Source: Desmonostoc muscorum LEGE 12446
GTDB taxonomy: Bacteria; Cyanobacteriota; Cyanobacteriia; Cyanobacteriales; Nostocaceae
Direction of reading: 5' to 3'
DNA length: 64,000 nucleotides
Assembly (NCBI RefSeq): GCF_015207005.2
Contig: NZ_JADEXS020000001.1
Coordinates: 6,595,001-6,659,000, forward strand
Part shown: positions 1 to 9,977 of the stretch, one piece after another
Position numbering within the stretch: the stretch's first letter is position 1
How the letters are laid out: each line of letters starts with the position of its first letter
Program-made: the position numbers and the translations under genes
The notes under the pieces: model-generated
Seen by the model: only the letters and a program-made list of their open reading frames with translations
Databases searched by the model: none
Told to the model about the DNA's origin: nothing

Positions 1-345
1 AGAATGATTCAACCCTTCGCACAGAGATGTAATACTCGCTCCACTCACAATACTAATTACTAAAGCATCAGGTGAAATTTTACCCTTAAGCATAGCCAGA
101 ACCTCTGCCAAAACCTGCGGTTTCACCGCCAATATCACAATAGACGCGCCTTGCACCGCTTCTATATTGCAGGTTGTAGTACGTACTCCATATTCCCTTT
201 CTAAATGCAAGCATCGCGCAGAAACTGGATCGCTGACTATAATTAGATCGGGTTTTGGAACAATTTTTGTTGATAACAATCTAGTAACGATTATTTCGCC
301 CATCGTACCACCGCCGATAAAAGCAATTTGTAAATCTGTGAGCAT
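1..345 (-). CDS. nosF: Pyrroline-5-carboxylate reductase homologue, 3' end beyond window
   Basis: NADPH-dependent reductase of the ProC family. In this context it should reduce the cyclic imine formed from 5-hydroxyleucine to 4-methylproline, and it may overlap with normal proline synthesis. The gene starts with ATG at 345 behind a GGGAGAA ribosome site, and the visible 115 residues run off the low edge of the window. The N-terminal Rossmann motif reads IAFIGGGTMGEII, followed by SDPVSARC and the conserved ILAVKPQVL segment. It lies 42 bp downstream of the alcohol dehydrogenase on the same strand, as the last visible gene of the NRPS operon. Family assignment is secure. Assignment to NosF rather than housekeeping ProC rests on gene order. 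Confidence 0.85.
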   Translation of the reverse strand, partial: MLTDLQIAFIGGGTMGEIIVTRLLSTKIVPKPDLIIVSDPVSARCLHLEREYGVRTTTCNIEAVQGASIVILAVKPQVLAEVLAMLKGKISPDALVISIVSGASITSLCEGLNHS

Positions 346-387
346 ATTTTCTCCCGATTATCTAAGTCATTTGATATATCGTTGGCA

Positions 388-1494
388 TTAAGATAAATTG
401 GGCTGAATCACAGCTTTTAATACAGAGCCTTGCTCTACATCTGCCAGCGCTTGATTAATCTCTTGTAGTGTGTATGAACGGCTAATTATGCTTGACCAAG
501 CAATATTTTTACTGGGATCACTATGACGTTTTAGTAATTCAATCATTCTGTAAAAATGGCTGAAATCAATTCCCCAAGTTCCGCGAATATCAATATGTTT
601 TAAATTAATTTCTAGGTGGGGATTGATGAGAATCTCACCCGTGTTTGTGTAATGCCCGACAATAACATAGCGGCCACCATTTCTGGTCATATTCAAGCCT
701 TCTTTGACAGCAATGGGAATACCTGTGGCTTCAATAGTGACATCAGCACCGTGTCCGTTTGTCAATTCCAAAACTCGCTCAATATGTTGTCGTGGATCAT
801 CAGCCTTAATTACTAAGGTTTCATCGACACCGAAGGATTTGGCAACTACTAATCGGCTTTCAAATTTATCAATGACAATCACTTTACCCGCACCTGAGAG
901 CAAAGCTAGAATTGCCACACTCAAACCCACAGGCCCAGAACCCTGAACCACGACAACATCACCAATTTGAATCTGCGCTCGGTCGATAGCGTGTAGTGCA
1001 GTTGGTAAAGCACATCCGCCAGCAATGAATTGCTTTGGTGAGACTTCTTCGGGTAGAGTGAGAACTTTCACCCCTGGTTTGAGGTAAATCAGTTGAGACC
1101 AACCACCTAGTAACCCATCTTTGGCTGAGTAGGTGACACCATAAACTTTGCGTTTTGGACAGCGAGTGGATGCTTTGGCTACTAGACAATACCAGCAGTT
1201 GTAACAGGTTTCGTGGACATCTAAAAAAGTAGCGATCGCTCCAGGCTGAATTAATTTACCATTGACATCACTAACTGATCCACCTGTTTCCACCACACGA
1301 CCAACTGAGAAGTGTCCAGGGATGATGGGATAGGGTACTCCCTCTAAACGCCCATGTAGTAAATGTACATCAGTTCCACAAACCTCAGAATATAAGGTTT
1401 CAAGAATAATTCCACCCTTTTCCAGAATCGGGTCTGGTAATTCTTGGACTTCAACTGGTTGATTAGGTGCAGTCATCACAGCTGCTAAGGGCAT
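388..1494 (-). CDS. nosE: Zinc-dependent long-chain alcohol dehydrogenase (NosE-like)
   Basis: MDR-superfamily alcohol dehydrogenase of 368 aa. By homology to NosE of nostopeptolide producers it oxidises 5-hydroxyleucine to the semialdehyde, which cyclises to 3-methyl-pyrroline-5-carboxylate. Visible motifs are the catalytic-zinc segment CGTDVH near residue 40 followed by PGH, a structural-zinc cysteine cluster CYNCWYC...RC near residues 95-112, and the nucleotide-binding GSGPVG near residue 185. The ATG at 1494 has a GAGGAAG ribosome site. It sits between the leucine hydroxylase and the P5C reductase, the expected order for a 4-methylproline cassette. Substrate is inferred from context, since sequence alone only gives the dehydrogenase family. 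Confidence 0.85.
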   Translation of the reverse strand: MPLAAVMTAPNQPVEVQELPDPILEKGGIILETLYSEVCGTDVHLLHGRLEGVPYPIIPGHFSVGRVVETGGSVSDVNGKLIQPGAIATFLDVHETCYNCWYCLVAKASTRCPKRKVYGVTYSAKDGLLGGWSQLIYLKPGVKVLTLPEEVSPKQFIAGGCALPTALHAIDRAQIQIGDVVVVQGSGPVGLSVAILALLSGAGKVIVIDKFESRLVVAKSFGVDETLVIKADDPRQHIERVLELTNGHGADVTIEATGIPIAVKEGLNMTRNGGRYVIVGHYTNTGEILINPHLEINLKHIDIRGTWGIDFSHFYRMIELLKRHSDPSKNIAWSSIISRSYTLQEINQALADVEQGSVLKAVIQPNLS

Positions 1495-1553
1495 GAATTA
1501 CTTCCTCACTATATTTACCAAATTGCTTCCTGCTTCTTAGTTATCTATCACAT

Positions 1554-2351
1554 TCAAGACCACAAAATAATTTCACCGTTAGGAAGTAATCCCATCGCAG
1601 AGGTGAAAGTTACACGTTGTCCATCCATCGGTTCAACAGTGTGAAAATTGCGTGTATTGAAAATGAACACATCTCCTACATAAGGTTGGAAGGCGATCAT
1701 GTCTGCATCTGCAATTACTGTATCACCATAGCCGTAGGAATCGAGTTTATATTGGTCATCTCCTGGTTGCCACTGGCGATCGTAAATACGTGTTTTGCCA
1801 TGATTGTTGGGAGAACATTTCAAGTACAAATTCCAGGAAAGTTGATAAATAACTGTACCAATTTCCCATTCCGATTGTTCTAACGGGGCATAATCAATAT
1901 GAAGTTGAGTACCCTGCTCTATTTTTCTGATCAGTCCTGCATAATAACCACCATAGAATGGTTCCGAAGCAATTCGCACAGTCGCGCCTGTACACTCTCG
2001 GATTTTCACCATTAAGCGTTCTAATGGATTGAAAGAGGCTGCCATAATGCAGTCTCTTAATTTAGTTGTGCGTTCTACTGCTTGAAAATAAGCTGCTTTA
2101 CTAATGCGATTATATTCAAACACTGTGATACCAATTCGCTCAATCTTCGGATTCACATCTTGATAGCAGTCAAAGTTGAACAATTGAGCTTGATCAACTA
2201 ACATTTCACACTCTTGGGGTGTAGCAAATTCTTTTAGCCGAATTAAAGGAATTTGGTTTTCCAAGAGCATTTTTAAAGACTCTGTAGTTAAAGGATACTC
2301 TTGCTTTTTGTCCCAAATCTTGGATTTAATCTGGTTAGAGGTAGCAGTCAT
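1554..2351 (-). CDS. ldoA: 2OG-Fe(II) oxygenase, probable L-leucine 5-hydroxylase
   Basis: Non-haem iron/2-oxoglutarate oxygenase of 265 aa. The facial triad is visible as HID in TQLHIDYAPL (about residues 145-150) and the distal His in NTRNFHTVEP, with the 2OG-binding Arg ten residues later in GQRVTF. A leucine 5-hydroxylase of this family is known from Nostoc punctiforme and supplies the first step of 4-methylproline synthesis. The gene starts at an ATG with AAGGAA upstream. It lies about 40 bp beyond the pre-insertion stop of nosD and directly upstream of the dehydrogenase. The iron-oxygenase fold is well supported. The leucine substrate is inferred from the dehydrogenase/P5C reductase context and from the Pro-type module in the NRPS. 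Confidence 0.8.
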   Translation of the reverse strand: MTATSNQIKSKIWDKKQEYPLTTESLKMLLENQIPLIRLKEFATPQECEMLVDQAQLFNFDCYQDVNPKIERIGITVFEYNRISKAAYFQAVERTTKLRDCIMAASFNPLERLMVKIRECTGATVRIASEPFYGGYYAGLIRKIEQGTQLHIDYAPLEQSEWEIGTVIYQLSWNLYLKCSPNNHGKTRIYDRQWQPGDDQYKLDSYGYGDTVIADADMIAFQPYVGDVFIFNTRNFHTVEPMDGQRVTFTSAMGLLPNGEIILWS

Positions 2352-2457
2352 AATACATTTCCTTATATTGAAATTTCAACTCAAATGAACTCACTTAATA
2401 TCTACAGGATGCGGGTTAGATAAGAACTTGAGAGGGCGAATCTGATTATCAAATTCA

Positions 2458-2610
2458 GAGGATGTCTGAGAAGTATCAAATATTTGTTGATCCCCCCTAC
2501 ACCCGCTTAAAAAAGGGGGAAATAAGATTCTTAAGTCCCCCTTTAAAAGGGGAATTTAGGGGGATCTCGAAGGGTTAGGTGTATACAAAAAAAACTTTTC
2601 AGACATCCTC
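2458..2610. mobile_element. MITE-like element inserted in the 3' end of nosD
   Basis: A 153-bp non-coding element with 17-bp terminal inverted repeats, GAGGATGTCTGAGAAGT on the left and its complement at 2594-2610 with one mismatch. It is flanked by direct repeats TCA at 2455-2457 and 2611-2613, a TNA-type duplication as made by some IS5-family transposases. The interior contains complementary runs (AAAAAAGGGGGA, CCCCCTTTAAAAGGGGAATT) able to fold into a hairpin. Removing the element and one TCA extends the nosD frame to a TGA at 2391-2393, adding 20 codons after Glu-Pro-Glu. It therefore inserted into the coding end of nosD. No transposase is encoded, so mobilisation would have been in trans. 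Confidence 0.8.
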
Positions 2611-5600
2611 TCAGGTTCATATCCATCGCCTGTAACTTCTTGTGCTTTCTCAATGCAAGCTTCCAACTTTTCCGCTAAGACCTGAACGTGGGGCAGATTC
2701 ATCATCGTCACATGATTACCTGGGACAAAATGAATATCCACTGGTTCGGCAGAAAATTTGCTCCAGCCCCAATGCAAATTCTGCGAAATCTCAGAAGATA
2801 CTTCACTATTAGATTCATCAACCTTGACGATATTCTCCTTGGCGCGTAAGAGAGTAATTTTGTTTGGATAAACCTCTTGTGGTACATAATTCACTACAGC
2901 GTTAGCTTTGAGCAGTTGCACCATATTATTAAGCTGCGTAATTTCATCGTCAGGAGGTAAGATATCAGCAGTTTTTAACCTTTCTAGAACGTATTTCAGC
3001 TGATCTTCCCAAACCATAGATTGAAGAGTATCAACAGAACAATCCATCTTTTTGCCGTAAACAACTTCGATTGTGTTTGCTAATTCAGCCAACCATTTAG
3101 TGTTATCCAAATCAAAAGCTGATGGATTTTTCTGATGAAACGGTGCTGTAGTATCAAGAATGGCAACTAAAGCAACCTTGTGACCTTTACGAAGTAACTG
3201 CTGCGCCATTTCAAAGGCTAATTTACCGCCAAAAGAATGCCCTGCCAAAAAATACGGCCCCTGCGGTTGAACAACTAAGAGTGCTTGAATATAACGGGCG
3301 GCTACATCCTCAACTTGGGTAATTAGTTCTCCTCCTTCACCAGGAGCAATTGCTTGGAAACTGTAAAACGGTTGGTCTGAACCCAGACAACGGGCTAAAT
3401 CATACAAGTAAAAGGGATAGCCCGCAGCCCCTGGAAGACAAAACAAAGGTGGCTTAGAACCGTGCGGCTGAAGTGCTACTAAGGGAGATCCACTCTTAGA
3501 ATCTGAATCGAATGGTACAATTGTTGCCAATTGTTCAATAGTTGGATTTTGGTAAAGGCTGGCGATCGCAATATCTTTACCAAACTGCTTTTTAATTTGA
3601 GCCATTAAGTAAGGAGTTAAAAGAGAGTGACCCCCAAGGTCAAAGAAATTATCTTTTACTCCCACCTTGTCAACTTTCAAAATTCTTGACCAGATTTGCG
3701 TTAGTTCCAGTTCTACTTGGTTGCGTGGAGCAACATATTTATCTGAATTGCTGCTGTGTAAATCCGGTGCAGGCAATGCACGGCGGTCTACTTTGCCGCT
3801 AGGAGTTAGTGGCATTGACTCCAACATCACAAAAGCGCTTGGCACCATGTAGTCTGGTAGCTTTGCTTTCAGGAATTGCCGCAGTTCATTGATTGTGGGT
3901 GTACAGTGCTGATGTGCTACCACATAGGCAACTAGGCGTTTATCACCCGGCGTATCTTCGCGGGCGATGATACAACATCCCTCCACATCTCCATGCTGGC
4001 TCAGTACTGCTTCAACTTCTCCCAATTCAATGCGGAAGCCTCGCACCTTAACTTGATTGTCAATGCGTCCCAGGTATTCAATGTTGCCATCCGGTAAATA
4101 GCGGGCTAAATCCCCTGTTTTGTAAAGCCGGGGACTGGGGGCTAGGGACTGGAAATTAGGAAGAATTTCTGCTCCCCTGCTTCTTTTAAAAGGATTAGGG
4201 ATAAATTTTTCTTGTGTTAACTCCCTTCGGTTGAGATAGCCTCGCGCCAAAGAGACACCACCAATGTGCAATTCTCCTGCTACACCCACGGGTACAGGCT
4301 GTAGATACTTATCTAAAATGTAAATTTGCGTGTTCGCAATGGGACGACCAATCGGAGGCAGTAGCGGCCAAGCCTCTACTGGATCAGCCAAAGTAAAAGT
4401 GATGATTACATGGCTCTCCGATGGCCCATAATGATTGTGCAAAGTACAATCATTTAATTTGCTTAACCATTGAGAAATCGCCGGAGTAATCTGCAACTGT
4501 TCCCCAGCAGTAATGATTTCCCTCAGATGACTATTAACTAATTCACTCCCAACAGCGATTTCAGCTAGTTGCTGTAAAGCAACAAAGGGAACAAATAGTC
4601 TCTCAACAGCTTTTTGTTGGAGAAAACCTAACAAAGCTGATGTATCTCGCCGCAATTCCTCCCCAATTAAGAATAATGTGCCTCCAGAACACCAGGTAGT
4701 GAAGATTTCTTGGAAGGAGACATCAAAACTAATAGGAGCAAATTGCAGCGTTTTTGCTCCAGTAGAAATTGTATTATTTTGCAGTTGCCACAGAATCAGA
4801 TTGCAAAGAGCAAGCTGATTCATGGCTACACCTTTAGGTTGACCTGTAGAACCAGAGGTATAAATTACATAAGCTAAATTAGTTGCTTGTACACCAGAGA
4901 TAAGATTGTCCTGACTCGACTGAGAAATCAGTTGAGTGTCAGTATCCAAACAAACAAGTTTTGCTTGATGCTGGGGCAGTCTGTCGAGGAGTGACTGCTG
5001 GGTTAGCAACACTGAAACTTGAGCATCTTCTAACATGAAAGCCAAACGCTCTTGAGGGTAGTTTGGATCAAGTGGCACATAAGCCCCACCTGCCTTGAGA
5101 ATGCCCAACAATCCCACCACCATTTCTATTGAGCGTTCTACACAAATACCCACCAGCACATCTGCGGACACTCCCAAAGACTTCAGGTAGTGCGCCAACT
5201 GGTTAGCACGGCAGTTTAACTGCTGGTAAGTGAGTTGTTGATCTTGAAACACAACAGCTACAGCATTAGGTGTACTTAAACACTGCTGCTCAAATAACTG
5301 ATGGATGCACAAATCAAGTGGATAATCCGCCTGAGTGTCGTTCCATTCAAGTAGTAACTTTTGTTGCTCTGTCTGTGACAGCAGTGGTAATTGAGAAATT
5401 CGCTGCTCTGGGTTAGTAATAATACTTTCAAGCAATGTCACAAAATGTCCAGTCATCCGTTCAATTGTGCTGGCATCAAATAAGTCAGTGTTATATTCCC
5501 ATACACCCACCAGTCCATTAACAGTGTTCTGTATTGATAAAAACAAATCAAACTTGGCAGTTGCGCTTTCTACTGGTAAAGAACTGATAGTTAAGTCAGC

Positions 5601-8600
5601 AAGCTCTATCTCAGACATAGGCACATTCTGGAGGGCAAACATGACTTGGAAAAGTGGTGTATGACTGAGATCCCGTTCTGGCTGCAATACTTCTACCAGC
5701 ATTTCAAAAGGTAAATCCTGATGAGCATAAGCATCCATTGCCATCAATCGAACGCGACCCAGTAATTCGTTAAAACTGCGATCGCCTGATAAGTCAGTAC
5801 GTAACACTAAAGTATTGACAAAAAAGCCAATTAACCCTTCAATTTCACTACAATTACGGTTTGCAATTGGCGAACCCACCAAAATATCTTCCGTACCTGT
5901 GTAGCGGTAAAGTAGGGTATCAAACGCTGCCAACAACGTCATGAACAAAGTAACCCCTTGCTCCTGGCTCAGTTTTGTCAGCTTATTGCTTAACTCAACT
6001 GAGAGTGCAAACTCTTGATGTCCACCAGCGAAAGTCTGCACAGATCCTCTGGGCCGATCTGTGGGTAGTGACAACAAGGCTGGTGCAGCTTTTAGTTGTT
6101 GTTGCCAGTACGAGATTTGAGTTTGCAGTACCTCTCCTTGCAACCAATTTCTTTGCCAGATGCCAAAATCCGCGTACTGAATCGGCAGTGGTGTTAAAGG
6201 TGACGGCTCACCTTGAGAATAAGCGTTGTATAGTGCTGCTAATTCTTGGATAAACACACCCATTGACCAAGCATCAGAGACAATATGGTGCATACATACA
6301 CTCAAGACGTGTTCTGTCTCAGACAGCACAATTAATGTTGCCCTAACTAATGCTTGGTTTGCTAAGTCAAACGGTTGATTAGCTTGTTGTTGCGCTAATT
6401 GCTGTGTAGCAATTTCTTGTTCAGTTGTTGATAAATGCTTCAAGTCAACAACTGAAACTGTCCAATTCGTTTGTGTTTGAATAAGTTGAGAAGGTTTTCC
6501 ATCAACTATCACAAAGTTGGTGCGTAAGGCTTCGTGGCGATTAATGATTTCATACAAGCTTTGTTCTAAGGCAACTTGATTAAGTGTTCCGACTAGACGC
6601 AAAGCCATAGGAATGTTGTATATGGCACTGTTTGGCTCGAACTGGTCTAAAAACCAAAGACGCTGTTGAGCATAAGACAGTGGTAATTCTGCATTCTCTG
6701 CCCTTGGTAAGATGGGTGGGGAAACCAGTTCTAAGTTTTGTTGCTGTAATTGCCCAATCACTTGCGCCAATTCGGCAACTGTTTTTCTGGCAAAGAACTC
6801 ACGCAATGGTAGTTCCACTTTGAAAATGTTGCGGATACGTGAAACTAGTTGCGTTGCTAGCAGTGAGTGTCCCCCAAGTTCAAAGAAGTTATCATATATA
6901 CCCACTTGGTCTACTTTCAGCGCTTGTGTCCAAATTTGCGTCAGTATTTCTTCAATTGGGCTACGCGGGGCGACAAAACTTATTTCCAGTCCCTCACGAG
7001 AGTCTGGTGCTTTCAATGCGCGACGGTCTACCTTGCCGTTGGGAGTCAGAGGTAAAGACTCTAGCATCACAAAAGCATGAGGTATCATGTATTGTGGCAG
7101 TTGACTAGAGAGGAAGGATCTTAACTGGTTAATTGTAGGTGGATGTTGTTTATGTCCTACCACGTAGGCAACTAAGCGTTTATCACCGGGATTATCTTCG
7201 CGGGCAATAACAGAAACTGCCTGCACATCGCTATGTTGGTTCAGTAATTCTTCAATTTCTCCCAACTCGATGCGGAAGCCCCGAATTTTTACCTGATTGT
7301 CGATGCGTCCCAGGTATTCAATGTTGCCATCTGGTAAATAACGTGCTAAATCTCCGGTTTTATAAAGTCGGGGACTGGGGAACTCGGGGCCCCCTCTGGG
7401 GATTAGGGGCAATGGGGATTGGGAATTAGGAAGAATTTCTGCTCCTCTGCTCCCCTGCTCCCATGCTCCCCTGCTTCGACCGAAGGGATTGGGTATGAAT
7501 TTCTCTTGTGTCAACTCTGGACGATTAAGGTAGCCTCGTGATAAACCAGTACCACCAATGTGCAATTCACCTGGTACACCAATCGGTACTGGTTGCAGAT
7601 ATTCATCTAAAATATAAACCTGGGCGTTAGCGATCGCTCGACCAATAGATATTTTATCGTCGTCATCAGTGCATTTTGCGATTGTGGCACAGACACTAGC
7701 TTCTGTTGGCCCGTAGGCATTGAAGAAGTTTCTGCCAGCAGACCATTGTCTGATTAATTCAGATGAACAAGCTTCTCCCGCTACAATTATTGTTTGCAAT
7801 GTCGGCAGTTCCGACCCAGGCATAACTGCTAACGCCGATGGTGGTAGGGTGATATGAGTAATGCTGCGATCGCTTAATTGCTCAATTAATGGCTTCCCTG
7901 GTAGTAGAGAGTCTTTTGTTCCCACATACAGCGTTGCACCTGAACCCAAAGCCATCAAAATTTCTGAGATGGAAGCATCAAAACTGAAGGAGGCAAACTG
8001 AAGAACGCGGCTATCCGAAGTCAAGCCAAAAGTTTGAATCTGAGCTTGGGCTAGGTTGCATAATCCCTTATGCTCAACCATGACACCTTTAGGTTTACCT
8101 GTAGATCCTGAAGTGTAAATCAGATTAGCTAGATGAAAAGCTTTGACTCCACTGATTGGGTTATCTTGATTGTTTTGGGCAATTTGTCCCCAAGCTTCAT
8201 CTAAACAGATAAGTTTGGCTTGATGCTCAGGAAGTCTGTCAATAAGTCGCTGTTGAGTCAACAGTATAGAAACTTGAGCATCTTCTAACATGAAAGCCAA
8301 ACGCTCAGTAGGATACTCTGGATCAAGTGGTACATAAGCTCCGCCTGCCTTGAGAATCCCCAACAGTCCCACCACCATTTCTATTGAGCGTTCCACACAA
8401 ATACCCACCAGCGTATCTGGTTTTATACCCAAAGACTGTAAATAATGAGCTAAATAATTAGCGCGACAATTCAATTGGTGGTAAGTCAGTTGTTGATTTT
8501 CAAATACTACAGCTATAGCATCCGGGGTACTCAAAGATTGCTCCTCAAACAACTGATGAATACACTTATCAACAGGATAATCTGCTTGAGTATTGTTCCA

Positions 8601-9977
8601 TTCAACTAATAACTGCTGTTGCTCTTTCTCTGACAGCAAAGGCAATTGCGAAATCCGCTCAATAGGGTTAGCAACAATACCTGAGAGCAATGTCACAAAA
8701 TGCCCACTCATACGCTCAATTGTGCTGGCATCAAATAAGTCAGTGTTATATTCCCATATCCCCACTAGTCCAGCACTTGAGTTGTGCATTGATAAAGTTA
8801 AATCAAACTTAGCAATTGTGCTTTGGGCGCTCAATGAACTGATAGTTAAACCAGCAAGCTCTACTCCAGACATGGGCGCATTTTGGAGGACAAACATCAC
8901 CTGGAATAGTGGTGGATGGCTGAGATCCCGTTCTGGTTGTAATGCCTCAACTAGCATTTCAAATGGCAACTCTTGATGAGCATAAGCTCCTAGAGCTATT
9001 TGCCGAACGCGAGAGAGTAACTCGCTAAAACTGGGGTTGCCTGATAAGTCAGTACGCAACACTAAAGTATTGACAAAAAAGCCAATTAACCCTTCAATTT
9101 CACTGTGTTCGCGGTTTGCGATCGCAGACCCTACCAAAATGTCTAATTGTCCTGTGTAGCGGTAAAGTAGGGTATCAAAGGCTGCCAAAAGTGTCATGAA
9201 CAAAGTCACCCCTTGTTTCTGGCTCAGTTGTGTCAGCTGATTACTTAACTCAACTGAGAGTGCAAACTCTTGAATTGCGCCAGCGAAAGTCTGCACAGCA
9301 GGTCTTGGTCGGTCTGTGGGTAGGGACAACAAGGCTGGTGCATCTTTTAGTTGTTGTTGCCAGTACGAGATTTGATTTTGCAGTACCTCTCCTTGCAACC
9401 ACTCTCTTTGCCAGATACCAAAATCTGCGTACTGAATCGGCAGTGGTGTTAAAGGTGTTCGCGTAGCGTCTCGTAGAGACGGCTCACCTTGAGAATAAGC
9501 GTTGTACAGTGTTGCTAGTTCTTGGACAAACACACCCAATGACCAGGCATCAGAGACAATATGGTGCATACACAGTAACAATATGTGTTCTGCCTTAGAC
9601 AGCACAATTAATGTTGCCCTGATTAATGCTCCCTCTGCCAAGTCAAAAGGCTGAATCGCTTGTTGTTGCGCTAATTGCTGTGTAGCGATTTCTTGTTCGC
9701 TTGGTGGCAGATGTTCGCACTCAACAACTGAAACTGTCCAATTAATTTGCGTTTGAATGATTTGACAAGGTTTTCCATCAACAGTAATGAAATTAGTGCG
9801 TAAGGCTTCATGGCGATCGATAATTTCTTGAAAGCTTTGTTCTAAAGCAGCCCGATTGAGATTTCCCACTAGACGCAAAGCTAAGGGGATGTTGTATATA
9901 GCACTGTTCGGCTCTAACTGGTCTAAAAACCACAAACGCTGTTGAGCATAAGATAGGGGTAATTCTTCAGTCATCAT
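2556..9977 (-). CDS. nosD: NRPS NosD-like: C-A(Tyr)-T-C-A(Pro)-T-TE, C-terminus altered by MITE
   Basis: Terminal two-module NRPS of 2473 aa that adds the last two residues and releases the peptide. Approximate domains: C 10-440 (HHIVSDAWS), A 465-985, T 1010-1075 (LGGHSLLATQ), C 1095-1520, A 1545-2065, T 2090-2155, TE 2175-2420 with GHSFGG nucleophile and a GNHVTMM histidine segment. Hand-read specificity codes are DASTIAAVCK (Tyr type, close to DASTVAAVCK) and DVQFIAHVIK (Pro type). The ATG overlaps the nosC stop as ATGA and has AAGGAG six bases upstream, indicating translational coupling. The final 17 residues are encoded by the inserted element at 2458-2610; the original end was 20 different residues to a stop at 2391. 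The TE core is untouched. Confidence 0.93.
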   Translation of the reverse strand: MMTEELPLSYAQQRLWFLDQLEPNSAIYNIPLALRLVGNLNRAALEQSFQEIIDRHEALRTNFITVDGKPCQIIQTQINWTVSVVECEHLPPSEQEIATQQLAQQQAIQPFDLAEGALIRATLIVLSKAEHILLLCMHHIVSDAWSLGVFVQELATLYNAYSQGEPSLRDATRTPLTPLPIQYADFGIWQREWLQGEVLQNQISYWQQQLKDAPALLSLPTDRPRPAVQTFAGAIQEFALSVELSNQLTQLSQKQGVTLFMTLLAAFDTLLYRYTGQLDILVGSAIANREHSEIEGLIGFFVNTLVLRTDLSGNPSFSELLSRVRQIALGAYAHQELPFEMLVEALQPERDLSHPPLFQVMFVLQNAPMSGVELAGLTISSLSAQSTIAKFDLTLSMHNSSAGLVGIWEYNTDLFDASTIERMSGHFVTLLSGIVANPIERISQLPLLSEKEQQQLLVEWNNTQADYPVDKCIHQLFEEQSLSTPDAIAVVFENQQLTYHQLNCRANYLAHYLQSLGIKPDTLVGICVERSIEMVVGLLGILKAGGAYVPLDPEYPTERLAFMLEDAQVSILLTQQRLIDRLPEHQAKLICLDEAWGQIAQNNQDNPISGVKAFHLANLIYTSGSTGKPKGVMVEHKGLCNLAQAQIQTFGLTSDSRVLQFASFSFDASISEILMALGSGATLYVGTKDSLLPGKPLIEQLSDRSITHITLPPSALAVMPGSELPTLQTIIVAGEACSSELIRQWSAGRNFFNAYGPTEASVCATIAKCTDDDDKISIGRAIANAQVYILDEYLQPVPIGVPGELHIGGTGLSRGYLNRPELTQEKFIPNPFGRSRGAWEQGSRGAEILPNSQSPLPLIPRGGPEFPSPRLYKTGDLARYLPDGNIEYLGRIDNQVKIRGFRIELGEIEELLNQHSDVQAVSVIAREDNPGDKRLVAYVVGHKQHPPTINQLRSFLSSQLPQYMIPHAFVMLESLPLTPNGKVDRRALKAPDSREGLEISFVAPRSPIEEILTQIWTQALKVDQVGIYDNFFELGGHSLLATQLVSRIRNIFKVELPLREFFARKTVAELAQVIGQLQQQNLELVSPPILPRAENAELPLSYAQQRLWFLDQFEPNSAIYNIPMALRLVGTLNQVALEQSLYEIINRHEALRTNFVIVDGKPSQLIQTQTNWTVSVVDLKHLSTTEQEIATQQLAQQQANQPFDLANQALVRATLIVLSETEHVLSVCMHHIVSDAWSMGVFIQELAALYNAYSQGEPSPLTPLPIQYADFGIWQRNWLQGEVLQTQISYWQQQLKAAPALLSLPTDRPRGSVQTFAGGHQEFALSVELSNKLTKLSQEQGVTLFMTLLAAFDTLLYRYTGTEDILVGSPIANRNCSEIEGLIGFFVNTLVLRTDLSGDRSFNELLGRVRLMAMDAYAHQDLPFEMLVEVLQPERDLSHTPLFQVMFALQNVPMSEIELADLTISSLPVESATAKFDLFLSIQNTVNGLVGVWEYNTDLFDASTIERMTGHFVTLLESIITNPEQRISQLPLLSQTEQQKLLLEWNDTQADYPLDLCIHQLFEQQCLSTPNAVAVVFQDQQLTYQQLNCRANQLAHYLKSLGVSADVLVGICVERSIEMVVGLLGILKAGGAYVPLDPNYPQERLAFMLEDAQVSVLLTQQSLLDRLPQHQAKLVCLDTDTQLISQSSQDNLISGVQATNLAYVIYTSGSTGQPKGVAMNQLALCNLILWQLQNNTISTGAKTLQFAPISFDVSFQEIFTTWCSGGTLFLIGEELRRDTSALLGFLQQKAVERLFVPFVALQQLAEIAVGSELVNSHLREIITAGEQLQITPAISQWLSKLNDCTLHNHYGPSESHVIITFTLADPVEAWPLLPPIGRPIANTQIYILDKYLQPVPVGVAGELHIGGVSLARGYLNRRELTQEKFIPNPFKRSRGAEILPNFQSLAPSPRLYKTGDLARYLPDGNIEYLGRIDNQVKVRGFRIELGEVEAVLSQHGDVEGCCIIAREDTPGDKRLVAYVVAHQHCTPTINELRQFLKAKLPDYMVPSAFVMLESMPLTPSGKVDRRALPAPDLHSSNSDKYVAPRNQVELELTQIWSRILKVDKVGVKDNFFDLGGHSLLTPYLMAQIKKQFGKDIAIASLYQNPTIEQLATIVPFDSDSKSGSPLVALQPHGSKPPLFCLPGAAGYPFYLYDLARCLGSDQPFYSFQAIAPGEGGELITQVEDVAARYIQALLVVQPQGPYFLAGHSFGGKLAFEMAQQLLRKGHKVALVAILDTTAPFHQKNPSAFDLDNTKWLAELANTIEVVYGKKMDCSVDTLQSMVWEDQLKYVLERLKTADILPPDDEITQLNNMVQLLKANAVVNYVPQEVYPNKITLLRAKENIVKVDESNSEVSSEISQNLHWGWSKFSAEPVDIHFVPGNHVTMMNLPHVQVLAEKLEACIEKAQEVTGDGYEPERMSEKFFLYTPNPSRSP

